From NCBI GenBank assembly GCA_964504595.1, contig CAZDEE010000002.1, forward strand, positions 1 to 64,000: DNA of 64,000 bases. The letters are read 5' to 3'. The notes beneath the pieces were generated by a model. It ran no database searches, had not been told where the DNA came from, and was given only the letters and a program-made list of their open reading frames with translations. Made by a program: the position numbers and the translations under genes. This document shows positions 32,549 to 41,267 of the stretch, one piece after another (positions within the stretch are counted from its first letter, which is position 1; each line of letters opens with the position of its first letter). Source of the stretch: CAG-826 sp964504595 (lineage in GTDB: Bacteria; Bacillota_I; Bacilli_A; RFN20; CAG-826).

Positions 32549-33781
32549 ATGAAAAAAGTAATTGTAATCAGTGCACATTTAAAAGGAAAAGATAAAACCA
32601 GAAGTGATAAGGAAATAATTAATCTTTTAGATTCTTTACAAATGGAAGCAGTTAGGTTTTATACTCAAGAATTAGATGAAATTAAAAGAGTTACTTATAT
32701 AGGAAAAGGAAAAATTTTAGAATTAAAAGGATATATTTCTATAATAGATGATCTTTATGCGATTGTTGTCAATGATGATTTAACGCCTTTACAATTAAAG
32801 AATTTATCTGATGTTTTTTCTTTACCTGTTTATGACAGAACAAGCGTTATTTTAGATATATTCTCTTTAAATGCTCAAAGTAAAGAGGCAAAATTACAAG
32901 TTGAAATAGCGCGCCTAATTTATGAAAAAACAAGATTAGTTAATAAAGATGCCGGATACTCACAAGTAACAAGTGGTCGAGGACATAATAAAGGCGAAGG
33001 TGAAAAGAAGATTGATTTGGTAAAATCGAATTTTAAATCGATTATTTCACAAAAAAGAGATGAACTAGCAAAATTAAGAAAGCAAAGAAAAACAACAAGA
33101 AGATTAAGAAAATCAAATACTATTCCTTTAATTGCGGTTGTTGGTTATACAAATGCAGGAAAATCTTCATTTATTAATCGATTAATAAAGAATTCACATT
33201 CAAAAGAATCGAAAATGGTTTTAGAAGAAAACCGTTTGTTTGCCACTCTTGAAACATCAACTAGATTGATTAATTTTTCATCATGTCCATCTTTTTTATG
33301 TACCGATACTGTAGGATTTATTGATCAATTACCGACAACATTAATAGAAGCTTTTAAGTCGACTTTAGAAGAAGTTAAGGAAGCAGATTTACTTATACAT
33401 GTTCTTGATGTAAGTGATCCTTACTACAATATTCAAAAAAAGATTACTGAAGATATTTTACATGAAATAGGTGTTCAAGATATTCCAATTATATATTTGT
33501 ATAATAAGTCTGATTTGTTAGAACGGTATCCATTTATTCCTAATGAAAATAGTTTATTTACTTCGTTTAAAGATGATACGGATTTAGATTATATTTTAGA
33601 TTTAATATTTAAAACTCTTTATAAAAATATTGAAGAAAGGGAGTTCTTTTTACCATATGAAAAAAGCCTCTTTTCATTGAGAAAAGAAGCTTATATAACT
33701 AAGGTTATCAATACAGAAAACGGATATTTAATTCGTGGATTTTTTACTAATGAAATAATATCGAAATGGGGATTATTTTAG
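32549..33781 (+). CDS. hflX: GTPase HflX
   Basis: Ribosome-associated GTPase that splits or rescues stalled ribosomes. About 410 residues: N-terminal HflX domain (YIGKGKILELKGYI; QLEVEIARLIYEKTRLV), linker RGHNKGEGEKKIDLVKS, then the G domain with G1 GYTNAGKSS, G3 DTVGFIDQLP and G4 YNKSDLL. Start ATG 32549 after GGTGAT; an upstream ATG at 32537 is also in frame. It converges with the guanylate kinase-like gene, overlapping by 9 nt. Confidence 0.94.
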   Translation: MKKVIVISAHLKGKDKTRSDKEIINLLDSLQMEAVRFYTQELDEIKRVTYIGKGKILELKGYISIIDDLYAIVVNDDLTPLQLKNLSDVFSLPVYDRTSVILDIFSLNAQSKEAKLQVEIARLIYEKTRLVNKDAGYSQVTSGRGHNKGEGEKKIDLVKSNFKSIISQKRDELAKLRKQRKTTRRLRKSNTIPLIAVVGYTNAGKSSFINRLIKNSHSKESKMVLEENRLFATLETSTRLINFSSCPSFLCTDTVGFIDQLPTTLIEAFKSTLEEVKEADLLIHVLDVSDPYYNIQKKITEDILHEIGVQDIPIIYLYNKSDLLERYPFIPNENSLFTSFKDDTDLDYILDLIFKTLYKNIEEREFFLPYEKSLFSLRKEAYITKVINTENGYLIRGFFTNEIISKWGLF

Positions 33782-34315
33782 TTTTTCTAAGTGATTTTTA
33801 TATTTTTCAAAAATTAAAGTAGTTAATTCATCAATTGAAATATTTTCTGAATCAATTAAATAATCTACTTCACCAATAGCTTCTTTTGAAAAGAATATAT
33901 CATCATTGGAAAGCCTTTTAATGATTTCTTCTTCTTTATCTCCACGATTTTCCATTCTTTTTTTTCTAATTTCTTTACTGGTAATTAAACAGAAAGTTAC
34001 AATTCTTGGATCATTTAGTAACTCGAACGATCTTAATCCGTTAGGGTCGACAATTAAACATTTTTCATCACTGATTTCTTTCTTGCTTGTTCCATAATAA
34101 TTACCATTATAGAAAGTTGTTTCAACAAAATAGTTTTCTTGTTTCAATTTTAAAAACTCTTCTTTAGTTACAAAATGATAATCTTTATCTTGAATTTCAT
34201 TGATTCTCATTTTTCTTGTTGTATGTGTAATAACTTTTGTTATTTTATATACTTTCGCTAAATTTTTTGCCACTTCCGTTTTTCCACTAGCGGACGCACC
34301 TACTAAAATAATCAT
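33773..34315 (-). CDS. Guanylate kinase-like protein
   Basis: P-loop kinase of 180 residues: GASASGKTEVAKNL, then TTRKMRINEIQDKDYHFVTKEEF (GMP-binding lid region of guanylate kinases), NGNYYGTSKKEI, and RRGDKEEEI-like NRGDKEEEIIKRL. It resembles Gmk but is shorter and more diverged at the first motif (GASASGKT instead of GPSGxGKS), so I do not assign gmk. It converges on hflX with 9 nt overlap; no terminator between the two. Confidence 0.8.
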   Translation of the reverse strand: MIILVGASASGKTEVAKNLAKVYKITKVITHTTRKMRINEIQDKDYHFVTKEEFLKLKQENYFVETTFYNGNYYGTSKKEISDEKCLIVDPNGLRSFELLNDPRIVTFCLITSKEIRKKRMENRGDKEEEIIKRLSNDDIFFSKEAIGEVDYLIDSENISIDELTTLIFEKYKNHLEKLK

Positions 34316-34471
34316 ATAGCTATTCTCCTTAACTGATTTAATTATAAATTATTTCCACTATTTATCAATTAGAATATTAATTTATGCGTTATATTTTTAT
34401 TGAAAAATATAGCTGTTGTGTTATCATTATGGAGGTAGATTTATTCTATTTGTATGGAAGGAGATTTAAAA

Positions 34472-35173
34472 ATGAGTAAAATTACTTACACCGCGGACGT
34501 TTTAGAAATGTGCAGTGTGCGTAAAGGTTGCGACCATGGACCAGCACCAATTCCTGAAGAAGGATTATGGGTTCGTTCTAAAGAAATTACTGATATTTCA
34601 GGATTAAGTCATGGTATCGGTTGGTGTGCACCTCAACAAGGCGCCTGTAAATTAACTTTAAACGTTAAAAACGGTATTATTGAAGAAGCTTTAGTTGAAA
34701 CAATCGGTTGTTCCGGTATGACACATTCCGCCGCGATGGCAGCAGAAATCTTACAAGGAAAAACAATTTTAGAGGCATTAAATACTGACTTAGTATGTGA
34801 TGCTATTAATGTTGCAATGCGTGAAATCTTTAAACAATTAGTTTATGGACGTACTCAAACCGCATTTTCTGAAGGAGGACTTCCAGTTGGATCATCACTC
34901 GATGATTTAGGTAAAGGACTTCGTTCACAAGTTGGTACAATGTTCGGTACACGTGTTAAAGGCGTTCGTTATTTAGAAATGGCAGAGGGCTATGTTTTAA
35001 ATGTTGCTCTTGATGAAAATAATGAAATTATTGGCTATAAATTCGTCCATCTTGGAAAAATGATGGCGGCAATTAAGGCTGGTAAGGATCCAAAAGAAGC
35101 TTATGAAAGCTGCATTGGTACTTATGGTCGTTATAATGAAGCGGTCAAATACATTGACCCACGGAAAGAGTAG
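34472..35173 (+). CDS. IscU/NifU-like scaffold protein
   Basis: 233 residues, longer than IscU (~130) but with IscU-like segments: GWCAPQQGACKLTLNVKNGIIEEA, ETIGCSGMTHSAAMAAEILQGKTILEAL and a later HLGKMMAAIKAGKD. Cysteines in GWCAP, GACKL and GCSGM are candidate Fe-S ligands. It probably handles Fe-S clusters or a related sulfur chemistry. SD AAGGAG before ATG 34472. It is followed 9 nt later by the GGGtGRT gene; the pair is a recurrent arrangement in anaerobic Firmicutes. Function unknown. Confidence 0.8.
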   Translation: MSKITYTADVLEMCSVRKGCDHGPAPIPEEGLWVRSKEITDISGLSHGIGWCAPQQGACKLTLNVKNGIIEEALVETIGCSGMTHSAAMAAEILQGKTILEALNTDLVCDAINVAMREIFKQLVYGRTQTAFSEGGLPVGSSLDDLGKGLRSQVGTMFGTRVKGVRYLEMAEGYVLNVALDENNEIIGYKFVHLGKMMAAIKAGKDPKEAYESCIGTYGRYNEAVKYIDPRKE

Positions 35174-35182
35174 GTGTATAAC

Positions 35183-36184
35183 ATGGCTTTATTTGAAAAC
35201 TATGAACGTCGTGAAGCAACAATTGGAACTTGTTTAGCAAAATATGGTTTCAATTCAATTGAAGAGGCACGTGATTTATGTTTAAACAAAGGCATTGATG
35301 TTGAAAAGATAGTTAAAGGTATTCAACCAATTGCTTTTGAAAACGCTGTTTGGGCTTATACATTAGGATGCGCGATTGCTCTTAAAGAAAATATTAAGAG
35401 TGCTGCCGAAGCATCAGAAAAAATTGGTATTGGTTTACAAGCATTCTGTATTCCAGGTTCAGTTGCTGAAACTCGTGAAGTCGGCTTAGGACATGGTAAT
35501 TTAGGCGCAATGTTACTTCGTGAAGAAACAAGTTGTTTCTGCTTCTTAGCAGGACACGAATCTTTTGCAGCAGCAGAAGGCGCAATTGGTATTGCAAGAA
35601 CCGCTAATAAAGTTCGTTCAGAACCATTAAGAGTTATTTTAAATGGATTAGGAAAAGATGCCGCTTATATTATTTCACGTATCAACGGATTTACATATGT
35701 TGAAACTGATTATGATTTTGCAACTTCAACATTAAAAATCGTTCGTGAAGTCGCTTTCTCAAATGGTGAAAGATCAAAGATTCGTTGCTATGGCGCAAAT
35801 GATGTAACTGAAGGTGTTGCAATCATGAGACATGAAGCAGTTGATGTTTCTATCACTGGTAACTCCACTAACCCAACTCGTTTCCAACACTTAGTTGCGG
35901 GTACATACAAGAAATGGTGCTATGACCATAATAAAAAGTATTTCTCAGTCGCATCTGGCGGTGGTACAGGAAGAACTTTACACCCAGATAATATGGCTGC
36001 AGGACCATCAAGCTATGGATTAACAGACTCAATGGGTAGAATGCATGGAGATGCTCAATTTGCTGGTTCATCATCAGTTCCTGCTCACGTCGAAATGATG
36101 GGATTAATTGGAATGGGTAATAACCCAATGGTTGGTGCAACAGTTGCATGTGCAGTTGCGGTATACCAAGCATTAAACGATTAA
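35183..36184 (+). CDS. GGGtGRT protein
   Basis: 333 residues, named after the motif visible here as SGGGTGRTLHPDN. Conserved, strongly soluble protein, with GLGHGNLGAMLLREETSCFCFLAGHESFAAAEGA upstream of it (two cysteines, probable ligand site). Function is unknown in the family. I start at ATG 35183 after AGGTG; the GTG 35174 has no site. Pairs with the IscU-like gene in a two-gene operon closed by the terminator at 36209-36238. Confidence 0.85.
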   Translation: MALFENYERREATIGTCLAKYGFNSIEEARDLCLNKGIDVEKIVKGIQPIAFENAVWAYTLGCAIALKENIKSAAEASEKIGIGLQAFCIPGSVAETREVGLGHGNLGAMLLREETSCFCFLAGHESFAAAEGAIGIARTANKVRSEPLRVILNGLGKDAAYIISRINGFTYVETDYDFATSTLKIVREVAFSNGERSKIRCYGANDVTEGVAIMRHEAVDVSITGNSTNPTRFQHLVAGTYKKWCYDHNKKYFSVASGGGTGRTLHPDNMAAGPSSYGLTDSMGRMHGDAQFAGSSSVPAHVEMMGLIGMGNNPMVGATVACAVAVYQALND

Positions 36185-36208
36185 TTTTAAATTTATATTT
36201 AATGAAAG

Positions 36209-36238
36209 ACATCACTTTTTATAAGTGATGTTTTTTTA
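36209..36238 (+). terminator. Terminator of IscU-like/GGGtGRT operon
   Basis: Stem ACATCACTT / AAGTGATGT with T7. Confidence 0.85.
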
Positions 36239-36531
36239 TTGCAATTTTTCCCTTAGAAGAGATGAAGTTTATAAAAAGTAAGAAGATATAAAAGAATAAT
36301 AAAGTAATAAAAGAGCAAACAAAAAAATGTAAGCTAGTAATCTATCTAATACATAGTGTTAAAAAAGTTCAAATAAAACAATATTTATATAACGTTATTA
36401 AGTTGGTAATTTTAAACAACTTATCTATTTATAGATATTATTTTTTACAAAATGTAATAAAAATTAGGAAATTTTGTTTTTGCTTCGTAAATATATATAG
36501 GGAGTAATATAAAGGAGGTATTTAGATATTT
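36239..36531. other. Intergenic stretch before the Tad-like cluster
   Basis: AT-rich, no gene or RNA seen. It should hold the promoter of the 36.5-39.8 kb operon; no convincing -35/-10 pair was found. AAAGGAGG lies just before the next start. Confidence 0.4.
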
Positions 36532-36885
36532 ATGGATAACATTAAAAAATTAAAATTAAAAGAATTATCTGAAGTGACAGATAAGATAGGACTTGTATAT
36601 TTAAAAGCAAATTCTTTTATAAAAATTGGAAAAGATGATTTGGAAACAGTATCTTTTACTTTTAAAGAAATAACAACATCATATAAGGTTACACCAACTC
36701 AAATGGTTGAATTCATTAATAATGCTTTATATTCCTTAGATGAAGTTTATCAAAGAATAATTGCTAGTGAAATTTTACATATTAATAAAGAAGATCCGTT
36801 TTGGTATTTAGATTGCTATTCAAGAAGTACATATTTTAGATATCGAAAAATTGCTTATTATAAATTTGTTTCGTTGATTATTTGA
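36532..36885 (+). CDS. Small helical protein, ArpU/MG284-like
   Basis: 117 residues. The C-terminal part, FWYLDCYSRSTYFRYRKIAYYKFV, resembles the end of ArpU/MG284-type phage or Mollicutes regulators with a sigma-4-like helix-turn-helix (YSRSTYYR). The first half is helical without match. Very good ribosome site AAAGGAGG, so it is expressed. First gene of the cluster 36532-39827 and a candidate regulator of it. Assignment is weak; stop codon is TGA. Confidence 0.55.
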   Translation: MDNIKKLKLKELSEVTDKIGLVYLKANSFIKIGKDDLETVSFTFKEITTSYKVTPTQMVEFINNALYSLDEVYQRIIASEILHINKEDPFWYLDCYSRSTYFRYRKIAYYKFVSLII

Positions 36886-36921
36886 TTTTAAATTATTAAC
36901 AAATATATTGAGAGGTAGATT

Positions 36922-37908
36922 ATGAAAAAAATATTTATTGTTTGTAGTATTTTACTTGCAGGATTAGAAGAATTTGAAAATGTAAAACCAGTTGTTTATT
37001 TTTCTGATATTGAAATAACGCCTCTAAAAGTTGGAGAAGATATGATCGTTGGATATGAATATACCGCTCCACTAGAATATTCAGAGATCTTTACCACTTT
37101 TGAATTTAGAATTAATGATAATATCATAACATCCTTTAAAAGATATCCAGGGTTTGGTTTTGTATCAGAATTTACTATTCCGGGAAATATGATAACAGAA
37201 GGAGAAATAATTATTAAATTAGTCGCGGACTGCTATGCTTATTCGACTTTTACTCTTATTGAAACTTGTTCTCAAAAAAAGGAAGTAATTAATATTGAGT
37301 CTGCAATTGAAGAAAATAAATCATTAGCAATTCCTTATTCTTTAGCCTCTGTTGGTGAGTATGGAAAGGTAAGTTATAAATCTGAACAATATGAATTTTT
37401 ATTTGAAGATAAAATTATTTCCAATTCTTTATATAAATTTGATCTATCATCTTTAAATTTTATATATAAACTTCAAGATAATGAATTTGAATATGAAAAA
37501 GCAGAATTAATTATATATGGAACTATGGATGATTTTCCAAGACTATTATTTGATGATGATCTTGGCGGGTATCGTTTTGAACTTAAAATTGAAAAAAATG
37601 ATTATTATCAAATTATATTAAATGAAGCATTTTATGTTGATAATGAAACATTAATGATATCAAGAGCAAGTGGCGATTACTTTAATTTTACAAATAGCCT
37701 ATATATTAGCAAGTCTTTAAGAAAAATTAAAAGAGAATATCCTTTTACAATTAACATTTATGGTGCTGGAGTAAATTATAGCACTCTTGTTTTTAATGGG
37801 ATTTATGAATTTGTTTCTAATCCATTAGGATTATCATCTGACAGTGTTGTATATCTTGTAGAAAATGAAATTGATGAAAAGATCATGGAGGACTATATAG
37901 AATGGTAA
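36922..37908 (+). CDS. Secreted beta-rich protein, unknown
   Basis: 328 residues with a short N-terminal hydrophobic stretch (MKKIFIVCSILLAG) that is likely a signal peptide; a cysteine at residue 8 is not a clear lipobox. The rest is beta-rich and acidic without recognised domain; one segment (VGEDMIVGYEYTAPLEYSEIF) recalls an Ig-like fold. It overlaps the next gene by 7 nt and SD GAGAGG precedes it, consistent with an exported component of the cluster. Function unknown. Confidence 0.6.
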   Translation: MKKIFIVCSILLAGLEEFENVKPVVYFSDIEITPLKVGEDMIVGYEYTAPLEYSEIFTTFEFRINDNIITSFKRYPGFGFVSEFTIPGNMITEGEIIIKLVADCYAYSTFTLIETCSQKKEVINIESAIEENKSLAIPYSLASVGEYGKVSYKSEQYEFLFEDKIISNSLYKFDLSSLNFIYKLQDNEFEYEKAELIIYGTMDDFPRLLFDDDLGGYRFELKIEKNDYYQIILNEAFYVDNETLMISRASGDYFNFTNSLYISKSLRKIKREYPFTINIYGAGVNYSTLVFNGIYEFVSNPLGLSSDSVVYLVENEIDEKIMEDYIEW

Positions 37909-38294
37909 AATTATTATTATTAATTCCGATTATTATTTGTTCATTTAGTTTTATTGATAATCATTATAGTCTTCAAAATAAAAGGTATGAAAATATATTT
38001 AATAATGCTTCCTTGTGCGCTTCTTTTAAAAGCATTGAAATAAGTGAGGAAGATAATGTTACAGCAAGATTCAATAAATCATTATTGGATTATTATTTTC
38101 ATATTTGTTGGGAAAAGCTTTCATCAGTTACGCCAACAAAATATAGTATCGTGACTTTTGATGATTTTGGCATTAGTGATAAATATGGCACATCTGTACA
38201 AATAAAAATACAATTAGAACTTGACTTCAAAACATATTTATATGATACGCAATACGACATTGAAATAAGAGGTGAAAGTAATGAAAATAAATAA
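37902..38294 (+). CDS. Small exported or membrane-anchored protein, pseudopilin-like
   Basis: 130 residues. N-terminal hydrophobic helix (LLLLIPIIICSFSF) followed by a soluble domain with a CWEKLS segment. The layout (one helix plus small C-terminal globule) fits TadE-like minor pseudopilins, but no classic prepilin cleavage motif is present. Start overlaps the previous gene and the end overlaps the next by 14 nt. Function inferred from layout only. Confidence 0.45.
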   Translation: MVKLLLLIPIIICSFSFIDNHYSLQNKRYENIFNNASLCASFKSIEISEEDNVTARFNKSLLDYYFHICWEKLSSVTPTKYSIVTFDDFGISDKYGTSVQIKIQLELDFKTYLYDTQYDIEIRGESNENK

Positions 38295-38934
38295 ATATTA
38301 TATTATATTTCCAATTGTTTTTTCGATATTAAGTTATGTTTTAACTTCGCAAATAATAATATGCTTTTTTTGTTTGCTTGTTAGTTTTACCGACTCTTTA
38401 TTTATTATTCGAAAGGACGCTAATAAAAAAGGACTTATTAAATATGAAGAAAATTTTAAAAGGAGTTTTAAATATAATTACTACTTGTTTTATAAAGATA
38501 ATTATCAAGGGGATATATTAAATGATATTTTAAAATTGTATGAAAACTCTTATTTACAAATAGATAAAGAAGGACTTGGAGAACAAATTATTAATGAATG
38601 TACGATATATATTGATAATCAAATAGAGGATTATCGAAAAAAAAGAAAAGTAAATCTATTTTATAGTAAGATACATATAACCTCAATAGATGATTATTTT
38701 GAGTATTTAGAAAATGAAAAAAATCATTTTCAACAAAAAAACAATCTTTTAATAACATATTTTTTATCCGCGATAGGAATATTATTTATAAAACTAATTT
38801 TTAATAATTTTTTTCAAGCTTTACTTACAAATAATATTGCTTATCTTGCTATTGTTATATTTTTAGGAGTTTTTTGGATTATTAGTAGAATTATACTTTT
38901 TGATGCTTGTGAGGATGTGACATATGATGGATAA
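38281..38934 (+). CDS. Multi-span membrane protein, TadB/T2SSF-like layout
   Basis: About 217 residues: two helices near the start (4-45), a basic cytoplasmic segment (45-155), then two helices (about 160-210). This is the topology of TadB/TadC/GspF inner-membrane platform proteins, though shorter and without the usual sequence signature. ATG 38281 follows AGAGGTGAA. It overlaps the previous gene by 14 nt and the next by 11 nt; the next gene has similar topology. Confidence 0.5.
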   Translation: MKINKYYIIFPIVFSILSYVLTSQIIICFFCLLVSFTDSLFIIRKDANKKGLIKYEENFKRSFKYNYYLFYKDNYQGDILNDILKLYENSYLQIDKEGLGEQIINECTIYIDNQIEDYRKKRKVNLFYSKIHITSIDDYFEYLENEKNHFQQKNNLLITYFLSAIGILFIKLIFNNFFQALLTNNIAYLAIVIFLGVFWIISRIILFDACEDVTYDG

Positions 38935-39520
38935 TAAAAAAACGGATAAAATAATTATTACTATTAATTTAATCGCAGTTATTATTTCTTTTATAATTTT
39001 TTATTTTACAAAGAACCTTTTTTATGTGATTGTTTTAGAAATAATTAGCCTTATTTCTTCCCTTATATATAAGGAGTATGATAATCAAAAAAAATTAGAA
39101 GAGCATCGTGCAAAAGAAAAAGAATATACTGATTTATTTATAAAAATTAATAATTATCGTAGTGTTTCAAAATCTTCTTTATTAGAATTTGATTTACCTT
39201 ATGAATTGAGAATGCTAATTGAAAATTCACTCACTAATAAAGTTGGTTATTCTGAGTATATAAAACTTTTAAATGAAAATTTTTCTTTTAATTATAAGAA
39301 AATGATGATTGGATTATATTTTCTTGTTGAAGAAAAGCGAACAGATGAATGGGATAAAATATTTATAGATTTTATTAAAGAAAGTAAAAGTAATAGTGAG
39401 GCAGAATATCTAAAAGAAAGAAAAACAAAGGAATTAAGCTGTTTTATGATCTTGTTAGCTTTTGTATTAATAATAGTTATATTCTTATTTCCGACGCTTA
39501 AGGAGATTGTTTATGGGTAA
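38924..39520 (+). CDS. Membrane protein, second TadC-like layout
   Basis: 198 residues: two N-terminal helices (about 8-46), a charged cytoplasmic segment, and one C-terminal helix (177-196). Resembles half of a T2SSF protein and matches the preceding gene in layout, as TadB and TadC do. Overlaps both neighbours. No recognised motif; function inferred from context only. Confidence 0.45.
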   Translation: MMDNKKTDKIIITINLIAVIISFIIFYFTKNLFYVIVLEIISLISSLIYKEYDNQKKLEEHRAKEKEYTDLFIKINNYRSVSKSSLLEFDLPYELRMLIENSLTNKVGYSEYIKLLNENFSFNYKKMMIGLYFLVEEKRTDEWDKIFIDFIKESKSNSEAEYLKERKTKELSCFMILLAFVLIIVIFLFPTLKEIVYG

Positions 39521-39827
39521 ATTATTAACTACTGTTTTTATTATCTTTTCATTAGGCTTAGGAATTGATGTCTCCTCCATAACAAATATCAAAAAAGAAC
39601 TCTATGCAATTGCAGATTCTATTAATAAAGATATTTTAAAATATGGAATAATAAGAGTGGATATAGAAAATGAATTAAGGGAAAATTATAATGTTGAAAT
39701 TAAGGAAATAACCAATGAGGGAAATTTATTAACTTATGAATTGAGTAAAGATTATTCTTTTTTAACTTTAATTAATAATGGGGACAAGGTTTCTATCAAT
39801 CAAACAGTTTGGGTTAACTATATATAA
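39513..39827 (+). CDS. Small TadE-like or exported protein
   Basis: 104 residues: one hydrophobic helix at the start (LLTTVFIIFSLGLGI) and a globular tail. Start ATG 39513 with AAGGAG upstream, overlapping the previous gene by 8 nt. Last gene of the cluster. Layout fits a minor pseudopilin; no sequence match recognised. Confidence 0.5.
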   Translation: MGKLLTTVFIIFSLGLGIDVSSITNIKKELYAIADSINKDILKYGIIRVDIENELRENYNVEIKEITNEGNLLTYELSKDYSFLTLINNGDKVSINQTVWVNYI

Positions 39828-39853
39828 AAACTATTTATTTATTTTGATTTTAT

Positions 39854-39862
39854 TGTTATAAT
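39854..39862 (+). promoter_or_regulatory. Extended -10 promoter of acpP
   Basis: TGT-TATAAT, about 100 nt before the acpP start; start of transcription near 39869. Confidence 0.6.
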
Positions 39863-39865
39863 ACG

Positions 39866-39955
39866 TAATACGAAGAGGAAGATTTATTAAATATATCTTC
39901 GTAAAGCGGGGAAAACATCCCTTAAATGTTTAGGTCCTTTTTAAGGATTATGGAG
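39866..39955 (+). promoter_or_regulatory. Structured leader of acpP
   Basis: Three consecutive foldbacks: CGAAGA/TCTTCG (39870-39901), AACAT/ATGTT (39915-39931), and GTCCTTTTTAAGGAT. An unusual length of folded leader for acpP; no named riboswitch recognised. Confidence 0.4.
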
Positions 39956-39961
39956 GAAATT

Positions 39962-40189
39962 ATGAATATTGATGGAAAATTACAAGAAGTACTTTCAAAG
40001 AAAGTTAAAGATGTTTCTTTTGATAAGAGTGCTTCATTAGAAAGCTTAGGATTAGATTCTTTAGACAAAATTGATTTATTATATGAAATCGAAGATGTTT
40101 TTGGTATCGAATTCAGCAACGATGAAATGACAGCTTTTGTTACTATTGGAGATATTTACAATACGATTTCTGCAAAAATTGAAAAATAA
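39962..40189 (+). CDS. acpP: Acyl carrier protein
   Basis: Carries acyl chains on a phosphopantetheine arm for fatty-acid synthesis. 76 residues, acidic, four-helix ACP pattern with the attachment serine in LGLDSLDKIDLL. SD GGAGG at 39953-39957 chooses ATG 39962; the frame is open upstream but without site. The rest of a fatty-acid operon is not adjacent; tRNA-Asn follows. Confidence 0.96.
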   Translation: MNIDGKLQEVLSKKVKDVSFDKSASLESLGLDSLDKIDLLYEIEDVFGIEFSNDEMTAFVTIGDIYNTISAKIEK

Positions 40190-40258
40190 TTCAATTTTAT
40201 TATTGCAAAATGATAAAGTATATGATAATATACTTCTTGCGTTAACCACGCAAGACAT

Positions 40259-40334
40259 GCCTACCTAGCTCAGTCGGTAGAGCAATCGGCTGTTAACCGA
40301 TCGGTCGTAGGTTCGAGTCCTACGGTAGGCGCCA
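40259..40334 (+). tRNA. tRNA-Asn(GTT)
   Basis: 76 nt; acceptor GCCTACC/GGTAGGC, anticodon loop CTGTTAA (GTT) between TCGG and CCGA arms, T-loop TTCGAGT, encoded CCA. Confidence 0.94.
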
Positions 40335-40340
40335 TTCATT

Positions 40341-40417
40341 GGCCCGTTGGAGAAGAGGCTTAACTCACATGCCTTTCACGCATGCATTCATGGGTTCGAA
40401 TCCCGTACGGGTCACCA
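40341..40417 (+). tRNA. tRNA-Glu(TTC)
   Basis: 77 nt; acceptor GGCCCGT/ACGGGTC, anticodon stem CATGC/GCATG with loop CTTTCAC (TTC), T-loop TTCGAAT, encoded CCA. Six nt after tRNA-Asn, same transcript. Confidence 0.94.
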
Positions 40418-40429
40418 TTCGAAAATATT

Positions 40430-40485
40430 CCCGCAACTAAAAGATGTCATTAAAATCATCTTAGATAAGTCGCGGGTTTTATTTT
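40430..40485 (+). terminator. Terminator of tRNA-Asn-Glu
   Basis: CCCGC/GCGGG outer stem with inner AAGATG/CATCTT, then TTTTATTTT. The inner stem is part of an 18-nt sequence repeated at 41215-41232. Confidence 0.7.
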
Positions 40486-40499
40486 GCTTTAAATCACTG

Positions 40500-40998
40500 A
40501 AGTTTCAGTTGAACCGATAGAAATATATGAAAATTTAGATGCTTTGAAAAACAAATTTTTGAAATTGATAGATATTTCATTACAAGTATAGGCGTCTATG
40601 AAGTATCCCTACTTAAACGAAATAAATCTTTAAGCGTTTATATAATAACAAATGTAAAGAATACAGAACTCTTTAATAGAACAAAGTGATAAAGGAATTA
40701 ATACAATAGTAAATTATTATGGTGAAGAGGTCTTTAATTATACAGATAACTATCTACAAGTTAATTTGCCTTTTAATAAAGAAGTTTTAAATATAAATGA
40801 GCCTGTAAAAATTACAAAATCGGCAATAAAAGTACTAGAATCGTTAAAAGAAAATCAAAAGTATACAATTGATGAATTGTCGATAAAACTTGATTTATCT
40901 CGAGAAATTATAAAAAGAGCATTAAAGCAGTTAAGAGAATGTAAAATAATAGAATGAATCAGCTCAGATAAATCAGGCCATTGGGAAATAAAAGGATA
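40500..40998 (+). pseudogene. Decayed ATP-binding / winged-helix regulator (AlbA_2-HATPase_c_4-like)
   Basis: Remnant of a RecG-C/AlbA_2-type putative transcriptional regulator. Readable pieces in different frames: GVYEVSLLKRNKS; IEQSDKGINTIVNYYGEEVF followed by YLQVNLPF (end of the ATPase-like domain, about 40679-40775); then a winged helix YTIDELSIKLDLSREIIKRALKQL to 40954. There is an in-frame TGA at 40955-40957 followed by SSDKSGHWEIKG and TAA near 40998, the usual C-terminus of this family. Frameshifts and several in-frame stops before 40680 show it is non-functional. A short intact piece (40766-40957) could still be translated but has no ribosome site. Confidence 0.65.
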
Positions 40999-41254
40999 AG
41001 TAATTTATTAGAATTACAATAAAATTTGAGCTTATTAAATAATAGTCAAGAAACCATATACAAAAGTAATTATGCAAAAAACAACTAATTATATGAAATT
41101 TTATATTAAGATATGAAAATAGAAAGATGAATTAAAATACTTATAGAATTTTTAGAGAATGGAGTAAATTATATCTATTATGCTTCATCATTAGAAAGTA
41201 TTCTTGAAACAAAGAGATGTCATTAAAATCATTATAGATGGTTTGAAATTATTA
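40999..41254. other. Intergenic remnant before the XRE gene
   Basis: AT-rich, no gene. It contains the second copy (41215-41232) of the 18-nt direct repeat that also sits in the tRNA terminator at 40442-40459, so the decayed segment between may be an insertion flanked by a duplication. Confidence 0.4.
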
Positions 41255-41267
41255 AGGAGATGAAATT

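Noticed and set aside
33773..34315. Assignment as essential guanylate kinase gmk
   Set aside because: The P-loop (GASASGKT) and the size differ from canonical Gmk; only a guanylate-kinase-like label is supported.
40955..40957. TGA read as tryptophan (Mycoplasma-type code)
   Set aside because: TGA ends cas2, dnaD and the 36532 gene at sensible lengths, and tryptophan is written TGG in cas9; so the TGA here is a nonsense codon in a decayed gene.
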